Shown here: positions 28,356 through 37,363 of the stretch, piece after piece
Numbering within the stretch: position 1 is the stretch's first letter
Layout of the letters: the number at the start of each line of letters is the position of its first letter
Made by a program: the position numbers and the translations under genes
Notes under the pieces: generated by a model
Told to the model about the DNA's origin: nothing
Seen by the model: the letters and a program-made list of their open reading frames with translations, nothing else
Database searches by the model: none
NCBI GenBank assembly: GCA_037441525.1
Contig: JBBISA010000002.1
Span: forward strand, 62,001-126,000
Length of the DNA stretch: 64,000 nt
Source of the DNA: SKVR01 sp037441525
GTDB taxonomy: Bacteria; Bacteroidota; Bacteroidia; Bacteroidales; UBA7960
Reading direction: 5' to 3'

Positions 28356-28391
28356 AAAACCCTGATGTTCAGTGAATCACCAGGGTTTTTT
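28356..28391. terminator. Bidirectional hairpin after tRNA-Met
   Basis: A 9-bp stem (AAAACCCTG at 28356-28364 with CAGGGTTTT at 28381-28389) has T runs after it on the plus strand and a TTTTAAATTTT tail on the minus strand. It lies just downstream of the minus-strand tRNA gene. Confidence 0.7.
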
Positions 28392-28393
28392 TG

Positions 28394-28467
28394 TAGCGGG
28401 GACGAGAGTTGAACTCGTGACCTTCGGGTTATGAATCCGACGCTCTAACCACCTGAGCTACCCCGCC
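28394..28467 (-). tRNA. tRNA-Met (anticodon CAT)
   Basis: The minus strand folds into a complete cloverleaf of 74 bases: acceptor stem GGCGGGG with CCCCGCT, D-arm GCTC...GAGC, anticodon loop TTCATAA with CAT, and T-arm ACGAG-TTCAACT-CTCGT. The discriminator base is A and no CCA is encoded. The sequence fits an elongator tRNA-Met. An isoleucine tRNA with a modified CAT anticodon cannot be excluded without comparison, but the acceptor stem does not resemble it. Confidence 0.9.
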
Positions 28468-28579
28468 GGCTTTTCTTTTTGTTTTCCCAATTTCTGCGGC
28501 AAATATGCCTTCGTTTTGAGTGGTGCAAAAATAGTAAACAATTTTAATTGACACGAAATAAAAAAATCTTTTTTCAAGG

Positions 28580-29473
28580 CTAATTCCGGGTTCTTAAGCG
28601 GGCTGATTGACTTAGTAAAACGCCTGATATTACGATGATTATGCCAAGTATTTTATTAGAGTCTATTTGTTCTCTTAATATGAGCCAGGCAAAAACAGCA
28701 GTGAATACCGGAATAAGATTCGAGAAAACAGAGGTGCGAGCCACACCGATTGTTCGGACTGCAATGGTGTAAAACATAAAGGCCAGCGTTGAGGCAAATA
28801 TTGAAAGCATTACCAGCGAGAAAATGAGTTGAGGAGTGGGTTGTACTCTGATGAAATCCTGAAAGTCGAAAACCAGAAACAAGGGAAGAAAAAAGATGGC
28901 CCCCAGCAAATTTTGATACTTTATTATGGTTGTCGAAGAATACTTCAAGGCTAGTTTTTTGAGATAGACAATATTGACCAGTGCTGAAAATACCGCAAAA
29001 AATAGCAAGGCAACACCTGAGGGTGATGCGCTGAATTTAAACTCAAAGTCTAGGACCATTATCACAACTCCTGAAAACGAAACAAAGAATCCGGCTATAT
29101 TCAGAATGGTAAGTCTTTCTCTGAATGTAATATAACCGAGTATAGGGGTAAAAACCGGTATTGTGGCAATTATAACCGATGCAATAGTGGGCGAAACCTG
29201 AAGCAAACCATAACTTTCGCCAAGAAAATAACAGAAGGGTGAAAAAAATGCAAGGATAATAAATGGCCGGTAATCGGAAGGGTGTATTCTTTCCTTTTTT
29301 CCCATCAGGGCAGTAAGTAAAAACATGAATATACTGGCAATAGTTAGCCTGAGAAACATAGTAGTCAGAGGGCCATAGTATTCAAGTACAATCTTCATCC
29401 AAATGTACGAAAGGCCCCAGAATGTTATGGCAAGAAGGGCCAGAAGGTAAACAAGCAGTGGTTTTTTGGACAT
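28580..29473 (-). CDS. EamA/DMT-superfamily transporter
   Basis: This 297-residue inner-membrane protein has about ten hydrophobic segments arranged as two EamA repeats (roughly residues 8-140 and 150-290), the mark of the drug/metabolite transporter superfamily. The N-terminal repeat contains LAITFWGLSYIWMKIVLEYY and the second ends with LIPVFTAVFAWLILREQI. Members export amino acids, metabolites or drugs; the substrate cannot be told from sequence. A -7 element (TACGTTTG) lies 20 bases upstream of its start. Confidence 0.85.
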   Translation of the reverse strand: MSKKPLLVYLLALLAITFWGLSYIWMKIVLEYYGPLTTMFLRLTIASIFMFLLTALMGKKERIHPSDYRPFIILAFFSPFCYFLGESYGLLQVSPTIASVIIATIPVFTPILGYITFRERLTILNIAGFFVSFSGVVIMVLDFEFKFSASPSGVALLFFAVFSALVNIVYLKKLALKYSSTTIIKYQNLLGAIFFLPLFLVFDFQDFIRVQPTPQLIFSLVMLSIFASTLAFMFYTIAVRTIGVARTSVFSNLIPVFTAVFAWLILREQIDSNKILGIIIVISGVLLSQSARLRTRN

Positions 29474-29492
29474 GCGGAGCTAAAATTTTGCG

Positions 29493-29500
29493 CAAACGTA
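29493..29500 (-). promoter_or_regulatory. -7 promoter element for the EamA gene
   Basis: On the minus strand TACGTTTG matches TAnnTTTG, 20 bases before the ATG. A TTTG lies 16 bases further upstream, a little closer than usual. Confidence 0.4.
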
Positions 29501-29582
29501 ATAAAAATATCTCACCCAAAAATTCAATCTTTTACCCGGCGTTTTTTAAATCGTTTACTCAGACATTCAACATAATTGAGAG

Positions 29583-29590
29583 TACCTTTG
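29583..29590 (+). promoter_or_regulatory. -7 promoter element for the CobW-like gene
   Basis: TACCTTTG matches TAnnTTTG and lies 73 bases before the ATG at 29663. It lies downstream of the earliest possible start (29576), which supports the shorter protein. No clear -33 TTTG was found. Confidence 0.35.
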
Positions 29591-29662
29591 CAACTTTATC
29601 TCAATCTTTATGTTTCCATCAGCATGCTGATGTATTATTTTCTGACCAAATTTTATAATAGT

Positions 29663-30619
29663 ATGATACCCTATGAAGAGCCTTATAAAGCAAACAATTG
29701 CGTAAATGTTTATATAATTACCGGATTTTTGGGATCCGGAAAGACCACCCTTCTCAATGGTTTGCTTCAGGGTTTAGATTCGAAAAACAATTTTGTTATT
29801 GAAAACGAATTCGGACAGGTAAACATCGATAAAAGCCTGATTAAGGGGAATATAAATAAGGTTTTTGAGATCACCAACGGCTGTTTGTGTTGCAATCTCG
29901 ATTCCGATCTTTATGAGGCACTCGATCAGATAGCCCAACTGGAATCAAAGCCTGATAACCTTTTTATTGAAACAACCGGTATTGCTGATGCGGGAAATCT
30001 ATCTGCAATTTTCAGGGAAGATTTTGTCAGGGAAGTTTTTGATCTGAAAAAGATAATATGTGTGGTGGATGTTGAAGTGATTGAAGATTTTCTCTCTAAA
30101 ACCCCTGAAGCTGCGCGCCAGATTGTGGCTTCTGATCTTTTGGTACTTAATAAGGTAAATGCTTTGAATCAGGACGAGCTATTAAGGATTTCGGGTGTTG
30201 TTTCCAGAATTAATCCCTTTGCCAACCAGGTTAATACCACCGATGGGATAATTCTTACAGACCTGCTCAATGTCGCGAATCCGGCTAAGCCCCTTTTTCG
30301 TATTGATCATGGTGTGCTAAATTCAACCACCCACGATGTTTCAACAGTTTATTATGAAACTGATGGGGTTTTTGATATTGAGAAACTGGAGTTGTTGCTT
30401 CGTACAAGCCTAACTATATATTATCAGGATATTTTCAGAATCAAGGGGTTTATAAGGGGGCTTCATAATAAAATCCATCTTTTGCAATCGGCAGGGAAGA
30501 CCCTGTCCATCAAACAGTCAGATGAAATTATTGAAAAGAGCCACCTGGTTTTTATTGGTCGCAAACTTACCACCGAAATTGCAGAACGGTTGTTAAATTC
30601 TGCAATAATAAAATCCTGA
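29663..30619 (+). CDS. CobW/COG0523-family GTPase (metal chaperone type)
   Basis: This protein of about 318 residues is a G3E GTPase. The P-loop GFLGSGKTT is at residues 21-29, and the ENEFGQVNID segment follows. The metal-binding motif CLCC (residues 74-77, within TNGCLCCNL) is intact, as in zinc or cobalt chaperones of the COG0523 group. The C-terminal CobW domain is present (DIFRIKGFIRG). Its end lies 24 bases from the convergent cobalamin-uptake operon. Because the family includes proteins tied to cobalamin synthesis as well as zinc homeostasis, the placement is suggestive, but the metal is unknown. The start at 29663 gives MIPYEEPYKA. Confidence 0.8.
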   Translation: MIPYEEPYKANNCVNVYIITGFLGSGKTTLLNGLLQGLDSKNNFVIENEFGQVNIDKSLIKGNINKVFEITNGCLCCNLDSDLYEALDQIAQLESKPDNLFIETTGIADAGNLSAIFREDFVREVFDLKKIICVVDVEVIEDFLSKTPEAARQIVASDLLVLNKVNALNQDELLRISGVVSRINPFANQVNTTDGIILTDLLNVANPAKPLFRIDHGVLNSTTHDVSTVYYETDGVFDIEKLELLLRTSLTIYYQDIFRIKGFIRGLHNKIHLLQSAGKTLSIKQSDEIIEKSHLVFIGRKLTTEIAERLLNSAIIKS

Positions 30620-30642
30620 TATGGTGTTGATTATTTTGTGGG

Positions 30643-31740
30643 TTAGGGTTTGAAACAAAAATAAGAGGGGATTATTCCCACCCTAAGGGTATCAACAGGT
30701 TGCCCGTTGGGCTTTAAGCGGTAAACCCTTCCGGGTTGCACCAGGTTTTGGGCGTCGGCAATATAAATTTCTGATGACCAGGGATCAATGCCGATGTTGT
30801 AAAACCCGCCATCCATAGTGGTTTGGTGAGCACTTTTAACAAATAGCTCCGGTTCTGCTGTTGAAAGAACTACATGTCGATACACATGCCTGTTAACAAA
30901 ATATAGTGTGTCTCTACCTCCGTTAATACCCATTGCACGTGGATTATCGTTGATGTGAAAACGCCAGGTCTTTTCAACCTTACCGGTAAGGGCATCTATT
31001 TTCATTAACCCGGGGGCTTCATGGCCAAAGGGGTTGCCTTGAAAACCGCCATCACAAAGTATCCACAATTTGTTGTATCTGTCCAGAACCATGGCTTTGG
31101 GTTGTTTCAATACTTCAAGACGGCTTATCCATTTGTCGGTTTCAGTATCTATAACCAGTATGGAATTATCAAAACTCCAGCAATTTACAAAAAGATACTT
31201 TCCGAATTGTACCATCTGCTCTGTAGAATGTTGGTAAAAGGTCGAACCCTGATTTCGGACCGCGATAGAGCCTGTTAATTCAAAGGTTTTGGGGTTTATA
31301 ATGGTAATGCTTTGGGCATAAAGATCAGTAACGTAAGCCTTGGTGTCGGTTATAAAGTGCATATATCGAGGAGAAGTAAGCCCCGTTATCTTTCCAACCA
31401 TTTCAAAAGTATTTACATTCATCACATAAATCCGACCGCTATTGTTCACCACAATATATCCCAGGCTATCTCTGATGGTCATCGATAATGCCACATCACC
31501 CAGAGGTAATCCGTTTTTTCTGAAAAAGACTTCATTGAATACCTCGCCACTTTCTCTGTCGTAAAAGGAAAGCGAAGCATTGCCATACCAAAAATTCCCC
31601 TCGTTTACGATAAAAACACCACTGGAGGCTGCAGGCAGAGTTTGGTCGTCAATGCGCCAGAGAGCATCATCATCCATGCATGATGATGCCAGGATCACAA
31701 AGAAAATCATTATCAAGATTAATCGGAACTTATTTTTCAT
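30643..31740 (-). CDS. btuG: BtuG-like surface beta-propeller lipoprotein
   Basis: This 365-residue lipoprotein (lipobox cysteine at residue 21, ASSC) folds by sequence pattern into a YVTN/DUF5074-type beta-propeller: repeated blades such as GRIYVMNVNTFEMVGKI and AQSITIINPKTFELTGSI. In gut Bacteroides, BtuG proteins of this kind sit on the cell surface, cap BtuB and bind cobalamin very tightly. Here it is the last gene of the riboswitch-controlled operon, 154 bases after the BtuB-like receptor. The name BtuG is inferred from fold and context; binding residues were not compared. Confidence 0.75.
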   Translation of the reverse strand: MKNKFRLILIMIFFVILASSCMDDDALWRIDDQTLPAASSGVFIVNEGNFWYGNASLSFYDRESGEVFNEVFFRKNGLPLGDVALSMTIRDSLGYIVVNNSGRIYVMNVNTFEMVGKITGLTSPRYMHFITDTKAYVTDLYAQSITIINPKTFELTGSIAVRNQGSTFYQHSTEQMVQFGKYLFVNCWSFDNSILVIDTETDKWISRLEVLKQPKAMVLDRYNKLWILCDGGFQGNPFGHEAPGLMKIDALTGKVEKTWRFHINDNPRAMGINGGRDTLYFVNRHVYRHVVLSTAEPELFVKSAHQTTMDGGFYNIGIDPWSSEIYIADAQNLVQPGRVYRLKPNGQPVDTLRVGIIPSYFCFKP

Positions 31741-31870
31741 TTAGTAGTCTACATTTGGTGGTCGATTATATTTTAAGAATACGGATGGCGCTGATTTTTT
31801 ATGATTAAGTTGTACCGCAATTTATATGTCTCGCAGTAATATGCTAATAAATTAGCTAAACTAACCTGAA

Positions 31871-31891
31871 TCCACAATCCACAATCCACAA
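31871..31891. repeat. TCCACAA heptad tandem repeat
   Basis: Three exact copies of TCCACAA are followed by degenerate copies (TCATCAA, TCAATAA), starting in the intergenic space and reaching the 3' end of btuB. It is a short repeat that may expand or contract by slippage. No role is apparent. Confidence 0.8.
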
Positions 31892-31894
31892 TCA

Positions 31895-33895
31895 TCAATC
31901 AATAAATGAAACCCTCAGCAATAGCATATAATTGCGTCCCGGCATAGGACGGTGAAGTACCGAACGATATCGTTCATTGAATAAGTTATAAACCTTTATT
32001 TCTGCTGCCAGATTTATTTCCTTGAATGAAAAACCTTTGCCGACCGACAAATCATTCATGAAATAGGGATAGAGCCACATTCTGCGGCTGATATCGTTGG
32101 TAGAGGTTGTGAAACGCTCGCCGTAAGAGTTGTGTTGCAAGGCCAGTTCGAAGCCCTTGTACTCCAGGTGAAATAAAAAATTTCCGGAGTGTAAAGGAAT
32201 GTAAACCAGTTGTTTTCCATAAGAATCAGTACCCCAAACAAGAGTATCGCCCAGGTTTCGTGCCCTTGTAAGGGCATAAGTTGCCGAAATACGGTAATTG
32301 ATACTTTGCAGGGTACTTCTGATATCCATATTTGCCTCGAGGCCCTGCGACAGGACCCTGCTTATGTTGCGTGGTTCCCAGTATCCTTTGAAGCTCGGTA
32401 TCCAAATGATCCAATTGTTGATGTCAGATCGAAAAATTGTAGCCTGCGACTGTAGAATTGTCCTGTGGTGATTAACCCGGTAACGCAGACCCCATTCAAA
32501 GCTGACCCCATCTTCGGGCATAAGTTCAGGATTTCCGCCAGGTTGCCAGTAAAGGTCGTTGAGTGAAGGGTGTTTATAGTTTCGGGCAATGTTGCCTTTT
32601 ATAAGCAACTCTTTGCCAGGTAGCAGCAAATAGTCAAACCCGACATAAGGAATCAGGGGCGAGCGACGGGCACCAGCCCAATCCTGGCGAAACATCGTTT
32701 TCACATTCAGCCTGTCAGCAAATCTTTGATTAATGGCAATATAAAATGAGTAATCGAGCCGCTCGGTTTCATATCCTGATTTAGAAACACTATCTTTCGA
32801 TGCTACTGAATGCCAGTTTACCTGCACATTTGACTCAAAGGACAGGTTATTGCTCATCGTGTAATTGTAACCAATCTGATTCAGGAAGCTCTGTTGTGTA
32901 CTTTCTGAAAAAACTGCAGGAACCAGTCCCAGCCCTGCCACCTGGTTTCGCAGGAAATAGTCAAGGTTTTTAAGCGAGTAACCTGACCTAACAAGCATAG
33001 CCGATGTATTGGTATGCCTGCTCCAATCGGCCACAAATTTATGATCTTTGTCAACCTGGTTGTTCAGATTGGCATTAAGTGGGCCTTCGTAACTGGTAAC
33101 ATTGGGAATGTTCCTGTCAGCCACCTGGCTCCACCATTTGGCTGAAACCAGTTGGTTGCCCCGGGGTTGAAGAAAGAACTCGTGCAGCATGCCATATCTT
33201 TTCCACCCGGCATTGCGGTTGGTGTCAATAGGATTTACCAGTTTGCCGTTTTCAAGAGTGGCAATGGTTTTGTTGAGAAAGGTATAGTTGTTATCAGACT
33301 GGTTATGATACAGCCTGCTCCGCCATTGCATTTTCCTGTTTCCGATTGCAAGATTAACATATTCATCCCATGTGGCGAAACTCCCGATGCCTTGCAGGTA
33401 GCTTACATTAAGGGTATTATCCCAATCGGGCTGGTTGCTTATATTGATACTGCCCCCCAGCCCGCCGCTGTTGTCGGCAATGGAAGCAGTGCCATGTTTC
33501 AGTGAAACATTATCAAGAATATAAACAGGGATAAGTGAAAAATCGACCATCCCTGCCATGGGGGAGTTGATGTTGATGCCGTTCCAGGTAACCTGGGTAT
33601 GCGATGGCGATGTGCCTCTGAATGATGCTGTTGCAAGTGCACCCCGGCCATGACTTTTGATAAATACAGGTGTGTTTTCGCTCAATAAATCTGATAGTGA
33701 GCTGGTTATTTTTCGTTGCAAAATCATGGAATCTACGGTGGTTTGCGCCATACCGGCAGTTTCCTTCTGAAACATCCTGTTAGCCTGCACATCAACTCCT
33801 GGCAAGACAATTATTGAATCGGTAATTGACTGAGCAATTGCTGATACCTGAAGCAGAGTTAAAGCAATGATGAATATATGGTAGAATTTCTTCAT
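31895..33895 (-). CDS. btuB: BtuB-like TonB-dependent cobalamin receptor
   Basis: This protein of about 666 residues is a TonB-dependent outer-membrane receptor. A signal peptide (about residues 1-21) is followed by a plug domain in which SFRGTSPSHTQVTWNGININSP and GGLGGSINISN are recognisable, then a barrel ending with an aromatic-rich C-terminus. No CarboxypepD-like N-terminal domain is present, consistent with BtuB rather than SusC. The cobalamin riboswitch upstream and the BtuG-like gene downstream support corrinoid uptake. I chose the ATG at 33895 (MKKFYHIFI); an upstream ATG at 33943 would add 16 residues and run through the palindromic sites. Confidence 0.83.
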   Translation of the reverse strand: MKKFYHIFIIALTLLQVSAIAQSITDSIIVLPGVDVQANRMFQKETAGMAQTTVDSMILQRKITSSLSDLLSENTPVFIKSHGRGALATASFRGTSPSHTQVTWNGININSPMAGMVDFSLIPVYILDNVSLKHGTASIADNSGGLGGSINISNQPDWDNTLNVSYLQGIGSFATWDEYVNLAIGNRKMQWRSRLYHNQSDNNYTFLNKTIATLENGKLVNPIDTNRNAGWKRYGMLHEFFLQPRGNQLVSAKWWSQVADRNIPNVTSYEGPLNANLNNQVDKDHKFVADWSRHTNTSAMLVRSGYSLKNLDYFLRNQVAGLGLVPAVFSESTQQSFLNQIGYNYTMSNNLSFESNVQVNWHSVASKDSVSKSGYETERLDYSFYIAINQRFADRLNVKTMFRQDWAGARRSPLIPYVGFDYLLLPGKELLIKGNIARNYKHPSLNDLYWQPGGNPELMPEDGVSFEWGLRYRVNHHRTILQSQATIFRSDINNWIIWIPSFKGYWEPRNISRVLSQGLEANMDIRSTLQSINYRISATYALTRARNLGDTLVWGTDSYGKQLVYIPLHSGNFLFHLEYKGFELALQHNSYGERFTTSTNDISRRMWLYPYFMNDLSVGKGFSFKEINLAAEIKVYNLFNERYRSVLHRPMPGRNYMLLLRVSFID

Positions 33896-33925
33896 GAAAT
33901 ATTTAAAACCAGGCATTTCTGACAA

Positions 33926-33977
33926 TTTTGAGTCATGACTCAAAAATATTATAATAATTTTGAGTTATCACTCAAAT
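33926..33977. promoter_or_regulatory. Two matching palindromes upstream of btuB (candidate operators)
   Basis: TTTTGAGTCATGACTCAAAA (33926-33945) is a perfect 20-bp palindrome. A second site, TTTGAGT-TATC-ACTCAAA (33959-33976), shares the same half-sites. The centres are 32 bases apart, about three helical turns. A TATTTTTG -7 element on the minus strand (33941-33948) overlaps the first site. Such paired sites usually bind a dimeric regulator. Which one is unknown. Confidence 0.65.
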
Positions 33978-34029
33978 TCTATTATTTCCTTCTGTGTTGG
34001 TTTATTAGCAGGGGTTTCAAAGCTGGTTT

Positions 34030-35445
34030 TTATTTCTTTACAAATCTAAGGGTATGCGTTTTCGTTCCGGAAATTACTTTCAAAAAGTAAACACCTTTCG
34101 GCAATTCTGAAACAGCAATCCTTTCCCCTTCGGAATAAATCTCCTGATGCACAATCAATCTACCTTCAGGATTATAGATAAAAATTGAACCATTTTCTAC
34201 CCCGTCAATGTAAATAAATTCGCTGGCCGGATTGGGATAAACCGAGAGATGGCGATTTTTACCGTCATAGGAAGGGAGATTGTTGCTCAGGTCAATCTTG
34301 ACTGAAATCGTTGCTGAAATTTGTGGGTTATCGGCCAGTGTGGCCGTCAGGGTAATTTGTCCTGGTGTTGCGGCATGCAGTACCATTTTATCATCAACAA
34401 AAGCCCCTTCAGGATTACTGGCCCAGAGTATTTTTTTATCTCTCTGTATTCTTCCCATGTTAAAGGCGAAAGCTTCCAGCTGAAAGGGTAAAATAGAGAT
34501 AACGGCGGGAAGGTCTCTAATTACAATCATTTCTGACAATCCTTTTAGAGTACTGTTGGGTTCTGCCATAACGGCCCCTGTTATTTCTGTGGATATTTCG
34601 CCCAACCAGCCTGCATCTGCCTGCATTCCTGTGTGTACTTTAATAAAGTGTATCTCATTCAAATCAACATAATTACCCTCTTCGTCCACAGCCCAGCCTA
34701 TATCGAACCCATCGCCACCGGCATTTTCAACACTTGCTATGTAGGGATTTCCGGGTTTAGTAAAGGGCGCAGTACCACGGGGGCGATTATCGGCATAACC
34801 GAAAGTGCGCCGGGCAGATACTATGATTGAAGGGTTAGAAGTGTCTATTTTACCTTTTATTCTTGTTCCGGTGTATTTGTGCGAAACACTGCCTACCGAT
34901 GGAAAAAGCGTTATGTCGGGGTAATAAGGTTGTGTATGAAAAGACTTGGCAAGAACAACTCCCGAATGTGCAAAATTATCGGCCCAGGGTACATTTACAG
35001 CCTGGGGAGAACCCGGGTTAAAGTAGGTCATTTCATTCCTTTGAAGGGTACCCCGGAAAAAATAATCGCTGCCGGCCAGTTCATACCAGTTATCATCGGG
35101 AAGTCCGTTCCCATTTTCATCTTTCATAACCGAAACAATGCCAGGTTCGCAAAAGGCAGGCAATGGATTTCCAAAAATGATAAAATCGACCCCGTAGGGA
35201 TTATCTGGATTATTCTTAACAGGTGATTCAAAACTGAATACAACATAACCGCCAAATGCTCCAAGGCTTAAGGCTCCATTGATTGTGCCCACAATTGATT
35301 GGGCAGCCTGAGGTGTGCCAAAGGGCTCTTTGTTGATAAACTGACCAGGAGCGGGCTGATAATCATGAATTTTGTGAATATACTGGGCCATTCCCAAATT
35401 GGAAAAAAAAAGGGAAATGGTTAAAATGGAGAAAATGAACTTCAT
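34030..35445 (-). CDS. Cell-surface protein of the cobalamin locus with type IX sorting tail
   Basis: This 471-residue protein has a signal peptide (about residues 1-20, ending GMAQ). Residues about 25-290 belong to the family that opens DYQPAPGQFINKEPFG and is found next to BtuB-type receptors in Bacteroidota; its function is not established. A bacterial Ig-like segment (about 300-390) follows, and the last 75 residues are a type IX secretion C-terminal domain (SVYPNPASEFIYI, then GVYFLKVISG). It would be exported by the type IX system and attached to the surface. It follows the DUF4465 gene after a hairpin and precedes btuB by 134 bases. Confidence 0.75.
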   Translation of the reverse strand: MKFIFSILTISLFFSNLGMAQYIHKIHDYQPAPGQFINKEPFGTPQAAQSIVGTINGALSLGAFGGYVVFSFESPVKNNPDNPYGVDFIIFGNPLPAFCEPGIVSVMKDENGNGLPDDNWYELAGSDYFFRGTLQRNEMTYFNPGSPQAVNVPWADNFAHSGVVLAKSFHTQPYYPDITLFPSVGSVSHKYTGTRIKGKIDTSNPSIIVSARRTFGYADNRPRGTAPFTKPGNPYIASVENAGGDGFDIGWAVDEEGNYVDLNEIHFIKVHTGMQADAGWLGEISTEITGAVMAEPNSTLKGLSEMIVIRDLPAVISILPFQLEAFAFNMGRIQRDKKILWASNPEGAFVDDKMVLHAATPGQITLTATLADNPQISATISVKIDLSNNLPSYDGKNRHLSVYPNPASEFIYIDGVENGSIFIYNPEGRLIVHQEIYSEGERIAVSELPKGVYFLKVISGTKTHTLRFVKK

Positions 35446-35466
35446 AAATAGATGGTTTCAAATATG

Positions 35467-35500
35467 AAAAATCTGGAGGCTCTTGTGCCTCCAGATTTTT
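35467..35500. terminator. Hairpin inside the cobalamin operon
   Basis: A perfect 14-bp stem (35467-35480 with 35487-35500) with a 6-base loop and T runs lies just past the DUF4465 stop codon and 21 bases before the next start codon. It should lower transcription of the three genes that follow. Confidence 0.85.
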
Positions 35501-35508
35501 GGTTGTTT

Positions 35509-37062
35509 TTATCTTAAAACTATCATGCTGACATGAATATTATCAGCAGAGAAGATTCTCATCACATAGGTACCTCTGGGTAAATCATTCAGGGTAATGG
35601 TTTCATTAGGGAGAAAATTAGTTCTATTCACAACCAGCCTGCCATCCAGACTGAAAATTTCAATGCTTGCGAAACCATAATTTTCAAGTCCTTTTATCTG
35701 TATAATGCCATGGCTGGGATTGGGATAAACTGATATGCTGTGAGACAAGGCTGATTGGGCAGCAACGGTAGATTGAACGGTGACATTAAAACTGGTAGTT
35801 ACGGTTTTTCCGTTTGACAAAGCCTGAAGTGTGATAGTTGTAATGCCACTTTGTTTTTCAATAGGAGTAAAGTACAGGGTTCCATCTGAAATATGAAGGT
35901 CCCCGATATAATGATTGGTATTTGAAAGAATAGTTACTTTAATTTGACCGTCATCATCATCAGGATCAGAAAAAATACCTGCAAGATTTATTGCAATTCC
36001 ACTGTCTGTGTCAAGCATTTTTATGTCAGCAATCTCCTTTGCAACCAAAGGGGCAAGGTCTGTTGCCACATAAATATTATCAACAGCAAAATAGGCAGGT
36101 GTATTCATTCCCCAGGCACCAATATCACTTGATGAAAGCATGAAGCCAAGGCTGTCAACTTTTCCGAGAGAAGAAAGTTCGAGCCATTGCCAGGTTTCAA
36201 TTATGTAGTCTTTGGTGTTATCTTCAAAGCGGAAATCGGCAAGGTAAAAGTGGGTGGTTTCGGTAGGGTTTCCATCCCTGAACCCCCAGACTGATAGCCT
36301 GAACCAATCGGGGTCATTGCCATCAATGCCGCCAAACTTTTTCGAGAAGGCATCGCCATATTTCATGGAAAGGGCAGTATAAGTGTTGTTGGTAACAAAC
36401 ATGCCCTTTATATTATGCGATGATGGATTGTTGAATTTTAAAATAGTTGGATAATAAGCAATGCCATAATTGCTCCCGCTTTGCAATTCAGGCCTAATCC
36501 CCGAGCCTGTAATAGCACTGTGTTGGTTCAACCAGCCAGGCGTAGTATTATCAGAAACATTGGAATAAGCCCATTGGCTCCAGGAACCCCAATCGGCATT
36601 ATAATAATTGGGAAAGAAGATTTCACCAGAAGCAAATCCCCCTGAACCATCAGAACCATTCCAATAATTTTCAGGATTGAGAGCCAAATCATCGAAATCG
36701 GAAAGCAGATAATCGCCAATTATTTCAGGATAAACCCCGACCAGAAAAGAATTTTCTGTTTCTAAGGTTCCTGACTTTGCCATAATGGAAATGGTGGTTT
36801 GGCCAGGAGATAAGAAACTGATGCTTAGCACCCCCTGGTCAATTGATGCCACTGCCACTTCGGGAAAAGAGTTTAGTGAAACCGCAAAATCAAGCGGTTC
36901 GGAGCCATCGCCGGTAAAAATTGTATCCAATAAAAACCTGACCGGTTCTGATGACATACTTCCATAAATAGTTGGGATAGATTTCTCAACAACGGGGAAA
37001 TTTTCGGCTAAAGAAACATAAACCCACAATAGTAGGGTAATGAAGATGTAGAAATTTTTCAT
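35509..37062 (-). CDS. DUF4465-containing surface protein with type IX sorting tail
   Basis: This 517-residue protein has a signal peptide (about residues 1-19). Residues about 115-330 match DUF4465, seen in FDDLALNPENYWNGSDGSGGFASG and YFAVDNIYV, a family repeatedly found in B12-uptake loci of Bacteroidota and possibly able to bind corrinoids. An Ig-like segment and a type IX C-terminal tail (SVYPNPSHGIIQIKG) complete it. It is the first gene after the cobalamin riboswitch, so low B12 should raise its expression. Corrinoid binding is inferred, not shown. Confidence 0.72.
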   Translation of the reverse strand: MKNFYIFITLLLWVYVSLAENFPVVEKSIPTIYGSMSSEPVRFLLDTIFTGDGSEPLDFAVSLNSFPEVAVASIDQGVLSISFLSPGQTTISIMAKSGTLETENSFLVGVYPEIIGDYLLSDFDDLALNPENYWNGSDGSGGFASGEIFFPNYYNADWGSWSQWAYSNVSDNTTPGWLNQHSAITGSGIRPELQSGSNYGIAYYPTILKFNNPSSHNIKGMFVTNNTYTALSMKYGDAFSKKFGGIDGNDPDWFRLSVWGFRDGNPTETTHFYLADFRFEDNTKDYIIETWQWLELSSLGKVDSLGFMLSSSDIGAWGMNTPAYFAVDNIYVATDLAPLVAKEIADIKMLDTDSGIAINLAGIFSDPDDDDGQIKVTILSNTNHYIGDLHISDGTLYFTPIEKQSGITTITLQALSNGKTVTTSFNVTVQSTVAAQSALSHSISVYPNPSHGIIQIKGLENYGFASIEIFSLDGRLVVNRTNFLPNETITLNDLPRGTYVMRIFSADNIHVSMIVLR

Positions 37063-37200
37063 TTTAGAATTTTTGCTGCATTAATCTGTTAGTAAATGGG
37101 TTTTCAGACTTTTGCAGCTAACGACAGGAGGGAAAAACACCCGGGATATCGTTTTGACCAGCTACCTGTTCTCCGCAGGCTGCAAAAATCATTGTTTATC

Positions 37201-37361
37201 CCTGGCAGGTCTTCTGACTTGCTTCTGTTTCAGGCGCCTTCCCCAATGCATACGCACGAGTGACATGTAGCCCGAACCTTTGGTGAAGCTTACAGCAGCG
37301 GGAACTGTTGCCGATTTTCACGACATTCCCTTTTCATTCCATTAATGGAAACCAAAGACGC
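37201..37361 (-). promoter_or_regulatory. Cobalamin riboswitch
   Basis: On the minus strand the conserved parts of the cobalamin aptamer appear in order: AAGGGAATG with GTGAAAATC, then CAGTTCCCGCTGCTGTAAGC (B12 box), GGGAAGGCGCC, and a closing AGTCAGAAGACCTGCCA. It lies about 140 bases before the DUF4465 gene. Between them TTTTGCAGC (37110-37118) pairs with GCTGCAAAA (37179-37187), which may be the switching or ribosome-site-hiding structure. Cobalamin should shut down the operon. Confidence 0.92.
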
Positions 37362-37363
37362 AA

